Source: Bacillus sp. AFS006103
GTDB taxonomy: Bacteria > Bacillota > Bacilli > Bacillales > Cytobacillaceae
Reading direction: 5' to 3'
Length of the DNA stretch: 64,000 nucleotides
Assembly: GCA_002559145.1 (NCBI GenBank)
Contig: NTXX01000009.1
Location: forward strand, 19,984 to 83,983
The number at the start of each line of letters is the position of its first letter. Within the stretch, counting starts at the first letter, position 1. The notes under the pieces were generated by a model. It saw only the letters and a list, made by a program, of their open reading frames with translations, did no database searches and was not told the DNA's origin. The translations under genes were made by a program, and so were the position numbers. This document shows, piece by piece, positions 44,829-57,421 of this stretch.

Positions 44829-44857
44829 CTCAGCTATCTGCATGACAGATAGCTGAG
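44829..44857 (+). promoter_or_regulatory. Intercistronic hairpin before the binding-protein gene
   Basis: CTCAGCTATCTG (44829-44840) pairs perfectly over 12 bp with CAGATAGCTGAG (44846-44857). No T-run follows, so it probably marks an mRNA processing or stability boundary that allows more binding protein than permease, as known for many binding-protein-dependent importers. Confidence 0.6.
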
Positions 44858-44898
44858 ACAACTATAAAATAGATTTAACTACCAGGAGGGAAAATGAA

Positions 44899-46194
44899 AT
44901 GGGGATCAAAAAGTATTCTTTACTTGCAGGTGTATTATCCGCTTCACTTCTATTAGCTACAGCTTGTTCTAGTGACAGCACGTCAGGAAATAAAAAAAGT
45001 GGTGAAAAAGACGGTAAAGTAGTGGTCGATCTTTTTAATGGAAAGGTTGAAATCGCTGATCAATTGAAATCGTTAACTGACGAGTATACAAAGGAGCATC
45101 CGGACGTTACTTTTAATATTGAAACTGTTGGCGGCGGTGCTGATGGTGCTGCCGCACTGAAGGCGAAGTTTGCTTCCAATAAAGCTCCTGATATCTTTGG
45201 GAATGGCGGTTATCAAGAGGCTCAAACATGGAAGGATAAATTCGAAGATTTATCTGACCAGCCTTGGGTAAAGGATGCCTATGAGAGCGCCTTACTACCT
45301 ATGACTATCGACGGAAAAATTTATGGCCAGCCTGTTAATATGGAAGGCTATGGTTTTGCTTATAATAAAAAGTTATTTGCAAAGGCCGGGATTACCGAAC
45401 TGCCAAAAACCTACTCAGAGTTAGAAGCTGCATCGAAAAAACTGAAAGCCGCCGGGATTACTCCTTTCTCTGTTGGTTATGCTGAATGGTGGGTGTTAGC
45501 AAACCATGGTCTTAATGTTCCGTTTGCTTACCAACAATCAGATGATGAGAACTTCATTAAAGGTTTAAACGAAGGTACAAATAAAATGGAAGGCAACAAA
45601 TACTTTAATGACTACTTTAAGCTTGTCGACTTAACCATTAAATATGGAAATAAAAATCCATTAACCACTGATTACAATACAGAAGTAACTCAATTTGCCA
45701 ACGGTGAAACGGCAATGATTCAGCAAGGGAACTGGATTCAGCCGATGCTGGATAAATTAACTCCAGGCATGGAGGTTGGTTTCATTCCATTGGCACTTAC
45801 GGATGATGCCGCACAAGCAGATAAATTAATGGTTGACGTTCCTACGAACTGGGTTGTTCATAACAAAGCACCTGAAGCTGATAAAAAAGCAGCAAAAGAT
45901 TTCTTAAACTGGATGGTAACATCTGAAGAAGGAAAAACAGCCTTAGTCAAGGAGTTTAAATACATTCCTGCATTTAAAACCATTGAAGCAAAAGCAGAAG
46001 ATATTGGACCACTAGGTGCAGATCTTCAAAAATATTCACAAGAAGGCAAAACTTACTCTTGGCAGTTCATGAAGTATCCTGATGGTGCCGGTCAAGAATT
46101 TGGTGCCTCCCTACAGGCATATGTTGGCGGCCAAAAATCTAAAGCAGAAACAGAAAAAGCACTCGATGCAACTTGGGCAAAATTAAAGAAGTAG
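44899..46194 (+). CDS. Sugar-binding lipoprotein of the second importer
   Basis: 431 residues with a lipoprotein signal ending LATAC (Cys about 23), a Ser/Lys linker, and a family 1 solute-binding fold (VVVDLFNGKVEIADQLKSLT, NGETAMIQQGNWIQPML). AGGAGGG precedes the ATG. With the two permeases it forms a complete CUT1 importer apart from the ATPase. Its promoter is shared with the thuA operon, so I infer the imported sugar is the substrate of ThuA, Gfo/Idh and GH13. Confidence 0.92.
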   Translation: MGIKKYSLLAGVLSASLLLATACSSDSTSGNKKSGEKDGKVVVDLFNGKVEIADQLKSLTDEYTKEHPDVTFNIETVGGGADGAAALKAKFASNKAPDIFGNGGYQEAQTWKDKFEDLSDQPWVKDAYESALLPMTIDGKIYGQPVNMEGYGFAYNKKLFAKAGITELPKTYSELEAASKKLKAAGITPFSVGYAEWWVLANHGLNVPFAYQQSDDENFIKGLNEGTNKMEGNKYFNDYFKLVDLTIKYGNKNPLTTDYNTEVTQFANGETAMIQQGNWIQPMLDKLTPGMEVGFIPLALTDDAAQADKLMVDVPTNWVVHNKAPEADKKAAKDFLNWMVTSEEGKTALVKEFKYIPAFKTIEAKAEDIGPLGADLQKYSQEGKTYSWQFMKYPDGAGQEFGASLQAYVGGQKSKAETEKALDATWAKLKK

Positions 46195-46205
46195 GATTTA
46201 CAGTA

Positions 46206-46238
46206 AAGGCTCCTCTCACTATGAGAAGAGCCTTTTTT
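46206..46238 (+). terminator. Terminator of the second importer operon
   Basis: AAGGCTC...TCTCA pairs with TGAGAAGAGCCTT and is followed by TTTTTTATT, ten bases after the stop codon. Confidence 0.85.
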
Positions 46239-46239
46239 A

Positions 46240-46632
46240 TTATTCACGATCCGGGCTATTGACCATAATTCCAGCCACTTGCGTTAGGCGGTCATAAAAT
46301 GCCTGTCCAGCTGGTTGCTGATCGAGGCCAATTTCTTCAAATGCTTCTTTCATGCAGCGAAGCCAGCATACAGCTCTTCTCGGTGTTACTTCAAAGGGCA
46401 TATGCCTGTGTTGCATGGCGGGCGGGCCAAATTCCTGACTGTAAAGGGCCGGACCACCTAAAAATTGCGGCAAAAACATTCTCTGCTTGCGCTTTATTTC
46501 TTCCATATCCCCTTCAAACAATGGTCTTAATTCCGGGTCAGCATATACGCGCGGATAAAAAGCATTGACCAATTGATCAATCGTTTCCTGCCCGCCTATT
46601 TCCTCATAAAGCGAATTAAGTTTGTATTCCAT
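46240..46632 (-). CDS. Truncated globin, group II (YjbI-like)
   Basis: 130 residues, the size of trHbO proteins. Group marks: LYEEIGGQETIDQLVNAFYPRV, the FLPQFLGGPALYSQEFGPPAM segment with the conserved Gly pair, proximal-histidine region RHMPFEVT, and a tryptophan in AVCWLRCMKEAF at the position typical of group II. It should bind haem and O2/NO; in B. subtilis the relative is YjbI. The start is either 46632 or an ATG five codons earlier (46647); neither has a strong ribosome site. Confidence 0.88.
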   Translation of the reverse strand: MEYKLNSLYEEIGGQETIDQLVNAFYPRVYADPELRPLFEGDMEEIKRKQRMFLPQFLGGPALYSQEFGPPAMQHRHMPFEVTPRRAVCWLRCMKEAFEEIGLDQQPAGQAFYDRLTQVAGIMVNSPDRE

Positions 46633-46794
46633 TTCGTCACCATCCACTCATAGTTTTTCCCCTATTTTTGATAATTATAAAGGTAAAGCCGCCTTGTTTT
46701 TGTGATTTATATCACAGGAAATATAGAAACAGAAAATTTTCCATGCTTTGGTAAGGTGTTTAAAACAACTTTCTAAAAGATTGTGGTATCCTAA

Positions 46795-46830
46795 TATAAT
46801 ATGCTGGGACTTCATTAAGATGGAACCAGC
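46795..46830 (+). promoter_or_regulatory. Promoter -10 and short leader hairpin of the SMR pair
   Basis: TATAAT at 46795-46800 is a clear -10. The predicted leader is only about 45 bases and contains a small hairpin, GCTGG (46803-46807) with CCAGC (46826-46830). It is too short for a guanidine-I (ykkC) riboswitch. Confidence 0.55.
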
Positions 46831-46852
46831 GTTCTTTTAAGAGGTGTAAGAA

Positions 46853-47206
46853 ATGAATAAGGCATGGATTTACGTAGGTTTAACCTGTTTGTTTGAATTA
46901 ATTTGGGTATATGGATTTAATGAGGCACAAACGTGGTGGCAATGGGCCATCGTTGTTGGCGTTATTTTTTTAGACTATCATATTTTGCCAAAAGCATGTG
47001 AGACTCTCCCTACCGGTACCGTTTATGCAATATTTGCCGGGATAGGTACCATTGGTACAGTGTTAATGGATATCTATCTTTTTGGGGAAAGCTTTAGTTT
47101 TGGGAAGGCCTTTTTTATCATGATGATTGTTCTAGGCGTGATTGGATTAAATCTCTCGGACAAAGAAGAAGCCGATGAAAAAGACGCCATGAAGGGAGCT
47201 GCCTAA
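46853..47206 (+). CDS. Small multidrug resistance (SMR) transporter, YkkC-like subunit
   Basis: 117 residues, four membrane helices. The conserved membrane-embedded Glu lies in LTCLFELIWVYGF in helix 1; ETLPTGTVYAIFAGIGTIGTVL is the helix 3 signature. The charged C-terminal tail (DKEEADEKDAMK) is typical of the longer partner of paired SMRs such as YkkC. It is one base from the next SMR gene. Paired SMRs export guanidinium-type cations or quaternary ammonium compounds; which applies here is open. Confidence 0.88.
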   Translation: MNKAWIYVGLTCLFELIWVYGFNEAQTWWQWAIVVGVIFLDYHILPKACETLPTGTVYAIFAGIGTIGTVLMDIYLFGESFSFGKAFFIMMIVLGVIGLNLSDKEEADEKDAMKGAA

Positions 47207-47207
47207 T

Positions 47208-47522
47208 ATGGGCTGGTTGCTCGTCTTTTTAGCAGCTGCAAGTGAGGTCGCCGGTGCAGCAGGGCTTAAATTATATAGTCAGAAAAAAACATTCCGAAAT
47301 GGAGTTCTCTATATTGGCGGATTCGGTGCATCATTGATATTTTTATATATCTCATTTCAGTTTCTTCAACTAAGTATTGCCTATTCTGTATGGGTGGGAA
47401 TTGGGACGGCCGGTGCTGTTTTTATTAATATGTTTCTATTTGGAGAGTCCAAAAACCTTGGGCGCATCATTAGTGTTCTGGTGATTATCGTTGGTGTTGT
47501 CGGGTTAAGGATACTATCTTAA
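47208..47522 (+). CDS. Small multidrug resistance (SMR) transporter, YkkD-like subunit
   Basis: 104 residues, four helices, essential Glu in LAAASEVAGAAGLK, helix 3 signature IAYSVWVGIGTAGAVFI, and the short C-terminus GLRILS, as in YkkD. It partners the preceding subunit in an antiparallel heterodimer, as known for paired SMR proteins. Ribosome binding comes from the end of the upstream gene (AGGGAG). Confidence 0.88.
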   Translation: MGWLLVFLAAASEVAGAAGLKLYSQKKTFRNGVLYIGGFGASLIFLYISFQFLQLSIAYSVWVGIGTAGAVFINMFLFGESKNLGRIISVLVIIVGVVGLRILS

Positions 47523-47579
47523 AAGGAGACTGCCCCTAGATTCGTTAACGATTTAACTCATCGAGAGGCATTCTCCTCA

Positions 47580-47966
47580 TTATTTCGGTGCCACAACCTC
47601 CACTTTAATCCGATCAGGGTCTTCGAAAAAAACAGCGTAATGAGAATCTCCGCCGGCAAACGGATGGTTTTCCTGATAAAGAATGTTTATCCCTTTTCCC
47701 ATCAATTGTGTTGTAATTTTATCTACCTGTTGTCTTGATTCAGCATGGAAAGCTAGATGGTTAAGGCCAACTCGTGAGCGATGGTAAGGGATATCCTGAA
47801 AACGTTCCTCAGCTTGAACAAAAACAAGATAGGTTTCGCCATGTTTCCAGCTGATACCTGAATCCCATTTCTGGTAGGGGGCGTATCCTAATTCAGCTAA
47901 TAGCCATCCCCAGAACTCACTTGATTTGCTTAGGTTGGAAACATAGATTTCTAAATGGTGCAGCAT
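47580..47966 (-). CDS. VOC family (glyoxalase-like) protein
   Basis: 128 residues with two beta-alpha-beta-beta-beta modules: LHHLEIYVSNLSKSSEFWGW begins the first, VGLNHLAFHAESRQQVDKIT the second, ending FFEDPDRIKVEVVAP. Candidate metal ligands are the His of LHHLEI, the His of LNHLAF and the Glu of VEVV. The family includes lyases, dioxygenases and antibiotic-binding proteins; substrate unknown. It lies 20 bases after the helical-repeat gene, possibly co-transcribed. Confidence 0.85.
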   Translation of the reverse strand: MLHHLEIYVSNLSKSSEFWGWLLAELGYAPYQKWDSGISWKHGETYLVFVQAEERFQDIPYHRSRVGLNHLAFHAESRQQVDKITTQLMGKGINILYQENHPFAGGDSHYAVFFEDPDRIKVEVVAPK

Positions 47967-47986
47967 AGTTTTAATCTCCTATCGGC

Positions 47987-49387
47987 TCACCTAATTTTTC
48001 CAAGCTCTTCTATAAACGCTGGTCGGCGTTTATATTTTTCTCTTAATTCTCCAATTAGCTTATGTGAATGGATTGTTCCACAAGCTTTTTTGTAGGTTTT
48101 TATGATAGAACAAACCGTCCGATATTTTTTTCGATCGGTTGCCTCCTCAGCTGAGTACTCAATATACTTAATAAAAATCTCATTCACTTCTTCTAAATAA
48201 TCTTTAATTATATAGGGATACAGATCGATAATAGACCGAATATTACTCTGACAATAGGTTAGAAGCTCTGCCGTTAAATTTTCCTCTTTTAAAATTGACA
48301 GGTACACGGAGGGCTGGTAATCCATCTTGTTAAAATCAGCGACAATCTTATTCAAAACTACATTCCATTCGTTTGCAGGATATAATTCTTTGAGTTTTAA
48401 GTAATAGCTAAATTCACTTTTGAATAACAATTCTCTTGCTAACCGCTTTTGTTGTTCGATATCTCCAAGCAATTCATAGGCTTGATATCGGTATTCCTTC
48501 CACTTATGAATAAGGCCTCGATACTCTTTGTCCGCTTCTTCCCCATCCAAACAAAGTTGAATCACTTTCTTGTAGTCACCTTTTTCCATCTCAAGAGCGA
48601 TTGCCTTTTCACGAAACTCACTTTCATGGATATTTACATAAATAAATTTCTCCGCCGGGTTTGCCCCATCACATCGTTCAATGATTTCGAGTTGAAGCAA
48701 TTTTATCTGTGTTCTTTCATATCTATCACTCCAGGAGGTATCTGCCTTCGACAGGAGGGATTCCAGCTGTTTTTCTAACTTTATTCTCAAATCCTTCGCA
48801 GGAGAATATTTGGTAGAAGTTTTTAAAAGAGCATAGCGCCAATCGCTCCATCCATCGTAATGTGCTTTTAATGCTTCTTTTATAATTGCGTCAAAAAGCC
48901 CCTTATTTTCTTTGTCATTTAAATTAGGAAGACTATTAGTAACAGCTTCGTCAATTGTTCTTATCGCCCAATTCATAACGTCACCGATCGACCCATTTGA
49001 GTCATCAGAAAAATTGAGCATTTTTACAACCGGCGGCATGACAGCAAGTGCTAATAAAACAGCACTCTCCCATTCACCCTTCTCTACCTTTTCCTGTGCT
49101 TTTTGGAGAGTTAATTCTGCTCCTTGTAGTGCTTGGCCAACGTGACGCCAATCGATAAATCCTTTTCTTTTTGCCCCATTTATAGATGCCGTAATAAGCT
49201 TTTTCGCAGATGAAATTTCGTCTTTTTGAGGAGTGTATTTGAAAAGCAGCTGTTTTTCAATATCGGGGTTATCTTCGGACAGGTCAAGAATAATCTTTAT
49301 TAATTCTTCTTTATTTTGATTCGACAAGATTGTATGTAAATCAATTTCGCTTGATCGTGAAGTTGGATTCGGATTAGATGGATTCAT
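47987..49387 (-). CDS. Helical-repeat protein of unknown function (SWIM-associated type)
   Basis: 466 residues, all-helical, with repeated charged helix pairs. The first part (KEELIKIILDLSEDNPDIEK...VGQALQGAELTLQKAQEKVEKGEWESAVLLALAVM) resembles the region that follows the SWIM zinc finger in bacterial SWIM proteins, but there is no SWIM motif (CxCxnCxH) here. The C-terminal half looks TPR-like (EKGDYKKVIQLCLDGEEADKEY...YELLGDIEQQKRLARELL). No membrane segment or signal. GGGGTG lies before the ATG. A scaffold or protein-binding role is an inference. Confidence 0.7.
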   Translation of the reverse strand: MNPSNPNPTSRSSEIDLHTILSNQNKEELIKIILDLSEDNPDIEKQLLFKYTPQKDEISSAKKLITASINGAKRKGFIDWRHVGQALQGAELTLQKAQEKVEKGEWESAVLLALAVMPPVVKMLNFSDDSNGSIGDVMNWAIRTIDEAVTNSLPNLNDKENKGLFDAIIKEALKAHYDGWSDWRYALLKTSTKYSPAKDLRIKLEKQLESLLSKADTSWSDRYERTQIKLLQLEIIERCDGANPAEKFIYVNIHESEFREKAIALEMEKGDYKKVIQLCLDGEEADKEYRGLIHKWKEYRYQAYELLGDIEQQKRLARELLFKSEFSYYLKLKELYPANEWNVVLNKIVADFNKMDYQPSVYLSILKEENLTAELLTYCQSNIRSIIDLYPYIIKDYLEEVNEIFIKYIEYSAEEATDRKKYRTVCSIIKTYKKACGTIHSHKLIGELREKYKRRPAFIEELGKIR

Positions 49388-49468
49388 GTTTTTTCACCCC
49401 ATGAGATAATTTATACCAATTGTATCATGTAAAAACTAGATGCGACCGAAAATTGAGGAGCTGCTTAG

Positions 49469-49566
49469 ATTCGCCCATTAATACACTAGATTCGCCCATA
49501 AATGTATATAATTCGCCCATTGAATTCCAATATTCGCCCATTGAACCCTAAAATTCGCCCATTGAA
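49469..49566. repeat. Tandem array, five units of exactly 21 bp
   Basis: ATTCGCCCAT(T/A) begins at 49469, 49490, 49511, 49532 and 49553, a strict 21-bp period with a conserved 10-base core and variable filler. It lies in the 316-bp gap between the helical-repeat gene and the GH1 operon terminator; nothing else is visible in that gap apart from the terminator. Confidence 0.9.
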
Positions 49567-49656
49567 GGGATAGATCGTTAAGTAAATCCTACATTTCCAA
49601 TTTTCATAGAGTAATTTTATACAAAATACAAACTTTTCCTTGCGTTATTATCAAAT

Positions 49657-49697
49657 TACTAAAAAAACGTCGATAACCGCAGCGGTTATCGACGTTT
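49657..49697 (-). terminator. Terminator of the bgl operon
   Basis: AAACGTCGATAACCGC (49665-49680) pairs with GCGGTTATCGACGTTT (49682-49697), a 16-bp perfect stem; a run of T follows on the minus strand. It lies seven bases past the last GH1 gene. Confidence 0.9.
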
Positions 49698-49703
49698 ATC
49701 TAA

Positions 49704-51185
<1,482 letters not shown>

Positions 51186-51239
51186 TTAAAGATTCCGAAT
51201 GTTATTCAGAAATCTATTACTTTTAATGAAAAATACACC

Positions 51240-52697
<1,458 letters not shown>

Positions 52698-52765
52698 TCA
52701 TAAGTTTTTATTTCAGTCTATATATAACGGAATATGTAAGGAGGGGAAATTCCCCCCTTATGAAC

Positions 52766-54739
<1,974 letters not shown>

Positions 54740-54819
54740 TTTTGATAGTATTAAGTTTTGAAGAGCCTACGATACATTTGAATGTGTTGGCCAGCACCTT
54801 CGCATGTTCTTTCATAAGG

Positions 54820-54899
54820 AATAAAAAAAACCTAAATTGCCCGCCATAAAAGTATGACATCACAATTTAGGTTTTGCCTGCATAATCAGTAACAATCCT
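54820..54899 (-). promoter_or_regulatory. RAT plus terminator, module distal to bglP
   Basis: A second antiterminator (54899-54871; AGGATTGTTACTGATTATG then CAGGCAAAAC) overlaps a terminator with stem CCTAAATTG (54831-54839) and CAATTTAGG (54863-54871), followed on the minus strand by eight T. Same strand and leader as the proximal module, about 160 bp further upstream. Confidence 0.88.
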
Positions 54900-54926
54900 A
54901 ATCAATTAATATTAATTTGTAAGTTT

Positions 54927-54956
54927 ATAATAGCATGCGTTTTCATCCCATGTCAA
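54927..54956 (-). promoter_or_regulatory. Promoter for bglP between licT and bglP
   Basis: On the minus strand TTGACA (54956-54951), an 18-bp spacer, and TATTAT (54932-54927). It lies directly upstream of the distal RAT and just after the licT stop. A loose cre-like TGAAAACGCATGCT overlaps it. Confidence 0.7.
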
Positions 54957-54980
54957 CGCTTTCCTTTTTGAAAATTTTGA

Positions 54981-55814
54981 CTAGCCTCGATTAACGACAC
55001 GTTCAATATGAATTGTGAGGTAGGCCATTTCTTCCTTCGTAATATTATAATTATGGGTCTTCTCAATAAATCCTTTTATTTTACCCGTACATACAAAGGC
55101 ATCTGGATACTTTACTTTCACCATGTCATATAGATAATCGTCTGGACTTTCCAAGTTTTTTTCACTAAAAAGGCGTTGTGCAAAAAACTTTAAATGGGTA
55201 AGAAAACGAAAATAATTCAACGATTCTTCATCCAATTCGATTTTGAAATGATATTTCACAATATTTAATATATCTTGAATTAATTTTGTCATACTGACAA
55301 CATTGGGCATTTCTTCATTGAGCTCTGCATTGACAATATGCATGGCAATAAATCCCGCTTCATCCTCTGGAAGAGCAATGCCAAGCATCTCTTCGATCTT
55401 TTTTATCGCCTTTAAACCAATAGCAAATTCATCACTATAAATTCTTTTGATCTCCCATAGTAACGCATTGGAAATTAGTAAACCCTTCTTGTTTCTCTCA
55501 ATCGCAAAAGTAATATGATCCGTTAAAGATACATAAATACTCTCATTTAACTTTTTCCCTAGTTTTTCCTTGGCATAGGAAATGATTCTTTCTGAAACAT
55601 CCATGTATTCTAGAGGGACTTCGTATAACAAGGTTTTAAACTTTTCGGACACATCTTTATTGTCCAATTTAAAGGTCTTCTCGATTTTACTTTCATCTAC
55701 AACATCACCAGGTCTCTTTTGAAAAGCAATCCCCCTGCCCATTATCACTAATTCCTTATTCTGAGCATTCAAAACACTGATAACATTATTATTAATTACC
55801 TTCGCGATTTTCAT
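54981..55814 (-). CDS. licT: BglG/LicT family transcription antiterminator
   Basis: 277 residues: an N-terminal RNA-binding (CAT) domain (about 1-56; KIAKVINNNVISVLN...GRGIAFQKRPGD), PRD1 (about 65-170; SLTDHITFAIER, AGFIAMHIVNAE) and PRD2 (about 172-277; FLTHLKFFAQRLF, AYLTIHIERVV). The PRD histidines are the usual PTS phosphorylation sites that make the protein respond to EII flux and to HPr. The start at 55814 follows AAAGGTGA; GTG 55823 is also in frame but less likely. Its own leader has a RAT, so it is autoregulated. Confidence 0.95.
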   Translation of the reverse strand: MKIAKVINNNVISVLNAQNKELVIMGRGIAFQKRPGDVVDESKIEKTFKLDNKDVSEKFKTLLYEVPLEYMDVSERIISYAKEKLGKKLNESIYVSLTDHITFAIERNKKGLLISNALLWEIKRIYSDEFAIGLKAIKKIEEMLGIALPEDEAGFIAMHIVNAELNEEMPNVVSMTKLIQDILNIVKYHFKIELDEESLNYFRFLTHLKFFAQRLFSEKNLESPDDYLYDMVKVKYPDAFVCTGKIKGFIEKTHNYNITKEEMAYLTIHIERVVNRG

Positions 55815-55840
55815 ATAAATCACCTTTTTATGGAAGTTTT

Positions 55841-55913
55841 TATAAAAAAAAACCTAAAACTAATAAAGAGTCTTATTAGTTTTAGGTTTTGCCTGATTTA
55901 ACAGTAACAATCC
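55841..55913 (-). promoter_or_regulatory. RAT plus terminator in the licT leader
   Basis: Antiterminator at 55913-55885 (AGGATTGTTACTGTTAAATC then AGGCAAAACC), overlapping a terminator with a 16-bp stem (AACCTAAAACTAATAA at 55851-55866 with its complement up to 55888) and a T-run on the minus strand. Confidence 0.9.
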
Positions 55914-55937
55914 TATTATTTTAAAAAGTTAATACAA

Positions 55938-55966
55938 ATAGTATCATTTTTTGAAAGAGCTTGCAA
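55938..55966 (-). promoter_or_regulatory. Promoter of licT
   Basis: TTGCAA (55966-55961), 17-bp spacer, TACTAT (55943-55938), reading on the minus strand, ending about 25 bases before the RAT. Confidence 0.75.
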
Positions 55967-56014
55967 TGGTTTAAATCCAAAGTTTATATCCTTCTATTTT
56001 TCATGAGCGTTGAT

Positions 56015-56503
56015 TTAAGAAAATAACTTTTGAAAAAGAGACTTGGGTTTTTTCCGTAGTTTATTCGCTAAACTCTGAACCCCGTACATAATCACTGATT
56101 TACCCATAAACAATAGAACCATTTGGTAAGGTCTTAGTCTAATCAGCGAGGCAATTCCTAGTCTTTTTAAAATAAACATCCCTGGATAAGCAAAAAGAGT
56201 ATCAAAAATTAAATTTAAAAAAAGGTATCTAATAAAATTACCTACTGTAAATTTTAAAATCCATAATGAACCGACAAAAAATGGACCCAGCATGAATGGC
56301 AATTCGCCTATTATTTTAGGACTAAGCTTTTCATAAATCCTCCACCACACTCTTTTTTTGGCGAGAATACTTTCAACTCCTACCCAGACAAACATAAATA
56401 GAGCCCCTGGATATAAACGCTTGATTGTTTGTTTCCCCAAGAAAGGCATCGACAACCAAGGAAGTATCAGGATAACTAGCAAAATCATTTTATTCTTTCT
56501 CAT
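56015..56503 (-). CDS. Hypothetical membrane protein, 162 residues
   Basis: Four or so hydrophobic segments (about 5-22, 30-47, 72-92, 95-115), a strongly basic C-terminus (ANKLRKKPKSLFQKLFS) and an aromatic-rich body. AAAGGAATGG lies upstream of the ATG at slightly long spacing. I recognise no family; it resembles small integral membrane proteins of unknown role found in Bacillus. It sits alone upstream of licT and divergent from queT. Confidence 0.65.
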   Translation of the reverse strand: MRKNKMILLVILILPWLSMPFLGKQTIKRLYPGALFMFVWVGVESILAKKRVWWRIYEKLSPKIIGELPFMLGPFFVGSLWILKFTVGNFIRYLFLNLIFDTLFAYPGMFILKRLGIASLIRLRPYQMVLLFMGKSVIMYGVQSLANKLRKKPKSLFQKLFS

Positions 56504-56598
56504 CTATATGCCATTCCTTTTTTTCTTTTAGAATGCACAAGATAAGAAAATTTTATTACTACTTTTGAAAAAATTTCCTTATTCTCCAAAAGGTGTCA

Positions 56599-56630
56599 TT
56601 GACTGATACATTTTTTTATAATACTATAAT
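56599..56630 (+). promoter_or_regulatory. Promoter of queT
   Basis: TTGACT at 56599-56604 with a TACTAT at 56622-56627 after 17 bp; an overlapping TATAAT at 56625-56630 makes the register slightly uncertain. The riboswitch starts a few bases on. Confidence 0.6.
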
Positions 56631-56636
56631 AGATTG

Positions 56637-56676
56637 CGAGTGGTTCGAGATCCTCCCACTAAAAAAAACTAAGGAG
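56637..56676 (+). ncRNA. preQ1-I riboswitch
   Basis: AGTGG (56639-56643) pairs with CCACT (56656-56660) around TTCGAGATCCTC; the A-rich tail AAAAAAAACTAAGGAG then runs into the ribosome site. This matches the class I preQ1 aptamer: hairpin, pyrimidine-rich loop, A-rich strand and pseudoknot with the loop. Because the tail includes the GGAG, control is expected at translation: preQ1 would hide the ribosome site of queT. Confidence 0.9.
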
Positions 56677-56678
56677 AA

Positions 56679-57242
56679 ATGAATTTGAAGAATAATACAT
56701 TATCACAAGCACTAGGTGACACCTCCAATGGGACTCCCACAACAGGCAAAGCACACAACAATGTGCAAGCAATTGTCATAAATGGGATTATCGCCGCATT
56801 GTACATTGCTGTCTCGGCGTTAATCCAGCCCTTCGGATTTACCCAAGTCCAGTTTCGAGTATCAGAGATGTTCAATCATCTGATCGTTTTTAACAAAAAA
56901 TATATCTATGGAATTATTTTAGGTGTATTTTTAACCAACCTTTTCTTCTCACCTATGAAGGCTTATGACCTCATTTTCGGTGTCGGTCAATCCGTACTTG
57001 CCTTGTTAATCACAATTGCGTGTGCACGCTTGATCAAAAATATTTGGACTCGTATGATTGTTAACACACTTGTTTTTACCTTCACGATGTTCTTGATTGC
57101 CCTTGAACTTCATTTGGCATTTGATTTGCCATTCTTGTTCACCTGGCTCACAACAGCGGTTGGGGAATTTGTTGTAATGGCCGTCGGTATGCCCGTCATG
57201 TATGCAATTAACAAGCGAGTACATTTTGAAAAAATGGTTTAA
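56679..57242 (+). CDS. queT: QueT family transporter (queuosine precursor)
   Basis: 187 residues: a polar N-terminal segment of about 30 residues, then five or six membrane helices (IVINGIIAALYIAVSALIQP, IYGIILGVFLTNLFF, MIVNTLVFTFTMFLIALEL). The FGFTQVQFRVSEMF motif is characteristic of the QueT family. It is the S component of an ECF importer for queuosine precursors. The gene directly follows a preQ1-I riboswitch, which confirms the ligand. Terminator behind it. Confidence 0.93.
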   Translation: MNLKNNTLSQALGDTSNGTPTTGKAHNNVQAIVINGIIAALYIAVSALIQPFGFTQVQFRVSEMFNHLIVFNKKYIYGIILGVFLTNLFFSPMKAYDLIFGVGQSVLALLITIACARLIKNIWTRMIVNTLVFTFTMFLIALELHLAFDLPFLFTWLTTAVGEFVVMAVGMPVMYAINKRVHFEKMV

Positions 57243-57249
57243 TCATATA

Positions 57250-57287
57250 AGGGTTGCTGTTATTAATGAATACAGCAGCCCTTTTTT
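57250..57287 (+). terminator. Terminator of queT
   Basis: AGGGTTGCTGT (57250-57260) pairs with ACAGCAGCCCT (57272-57282) with one G-U pair, then TTTTTT. Confidence 0.85.
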
Positions 57288-57421
57288 ATGTTTCATATAG
57301 AAGACCTTTTTAACTATTACAAGGGGAAAATGCAATTAAATCGATTCGATTATTATGAAGATTATGGTAGGATTGAAGTTGTTAGCGTCAGATATTCTGA
57401 GAGTAGAGGGGAGAAAATCAT

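Noticed and set aside
46648..46852. Guanidine-I riboswitch before the SMR pair
   Set aside because: The conserved core motifs are not visible and the distance from the -10 box to the start is too short for this class.
49469..49566. Possible CRISPR array
   Set aside because: Units are contiguous 21-bp repeats with only 10-11 filler bases, no spacers of 28-40 bases and no cas genes.
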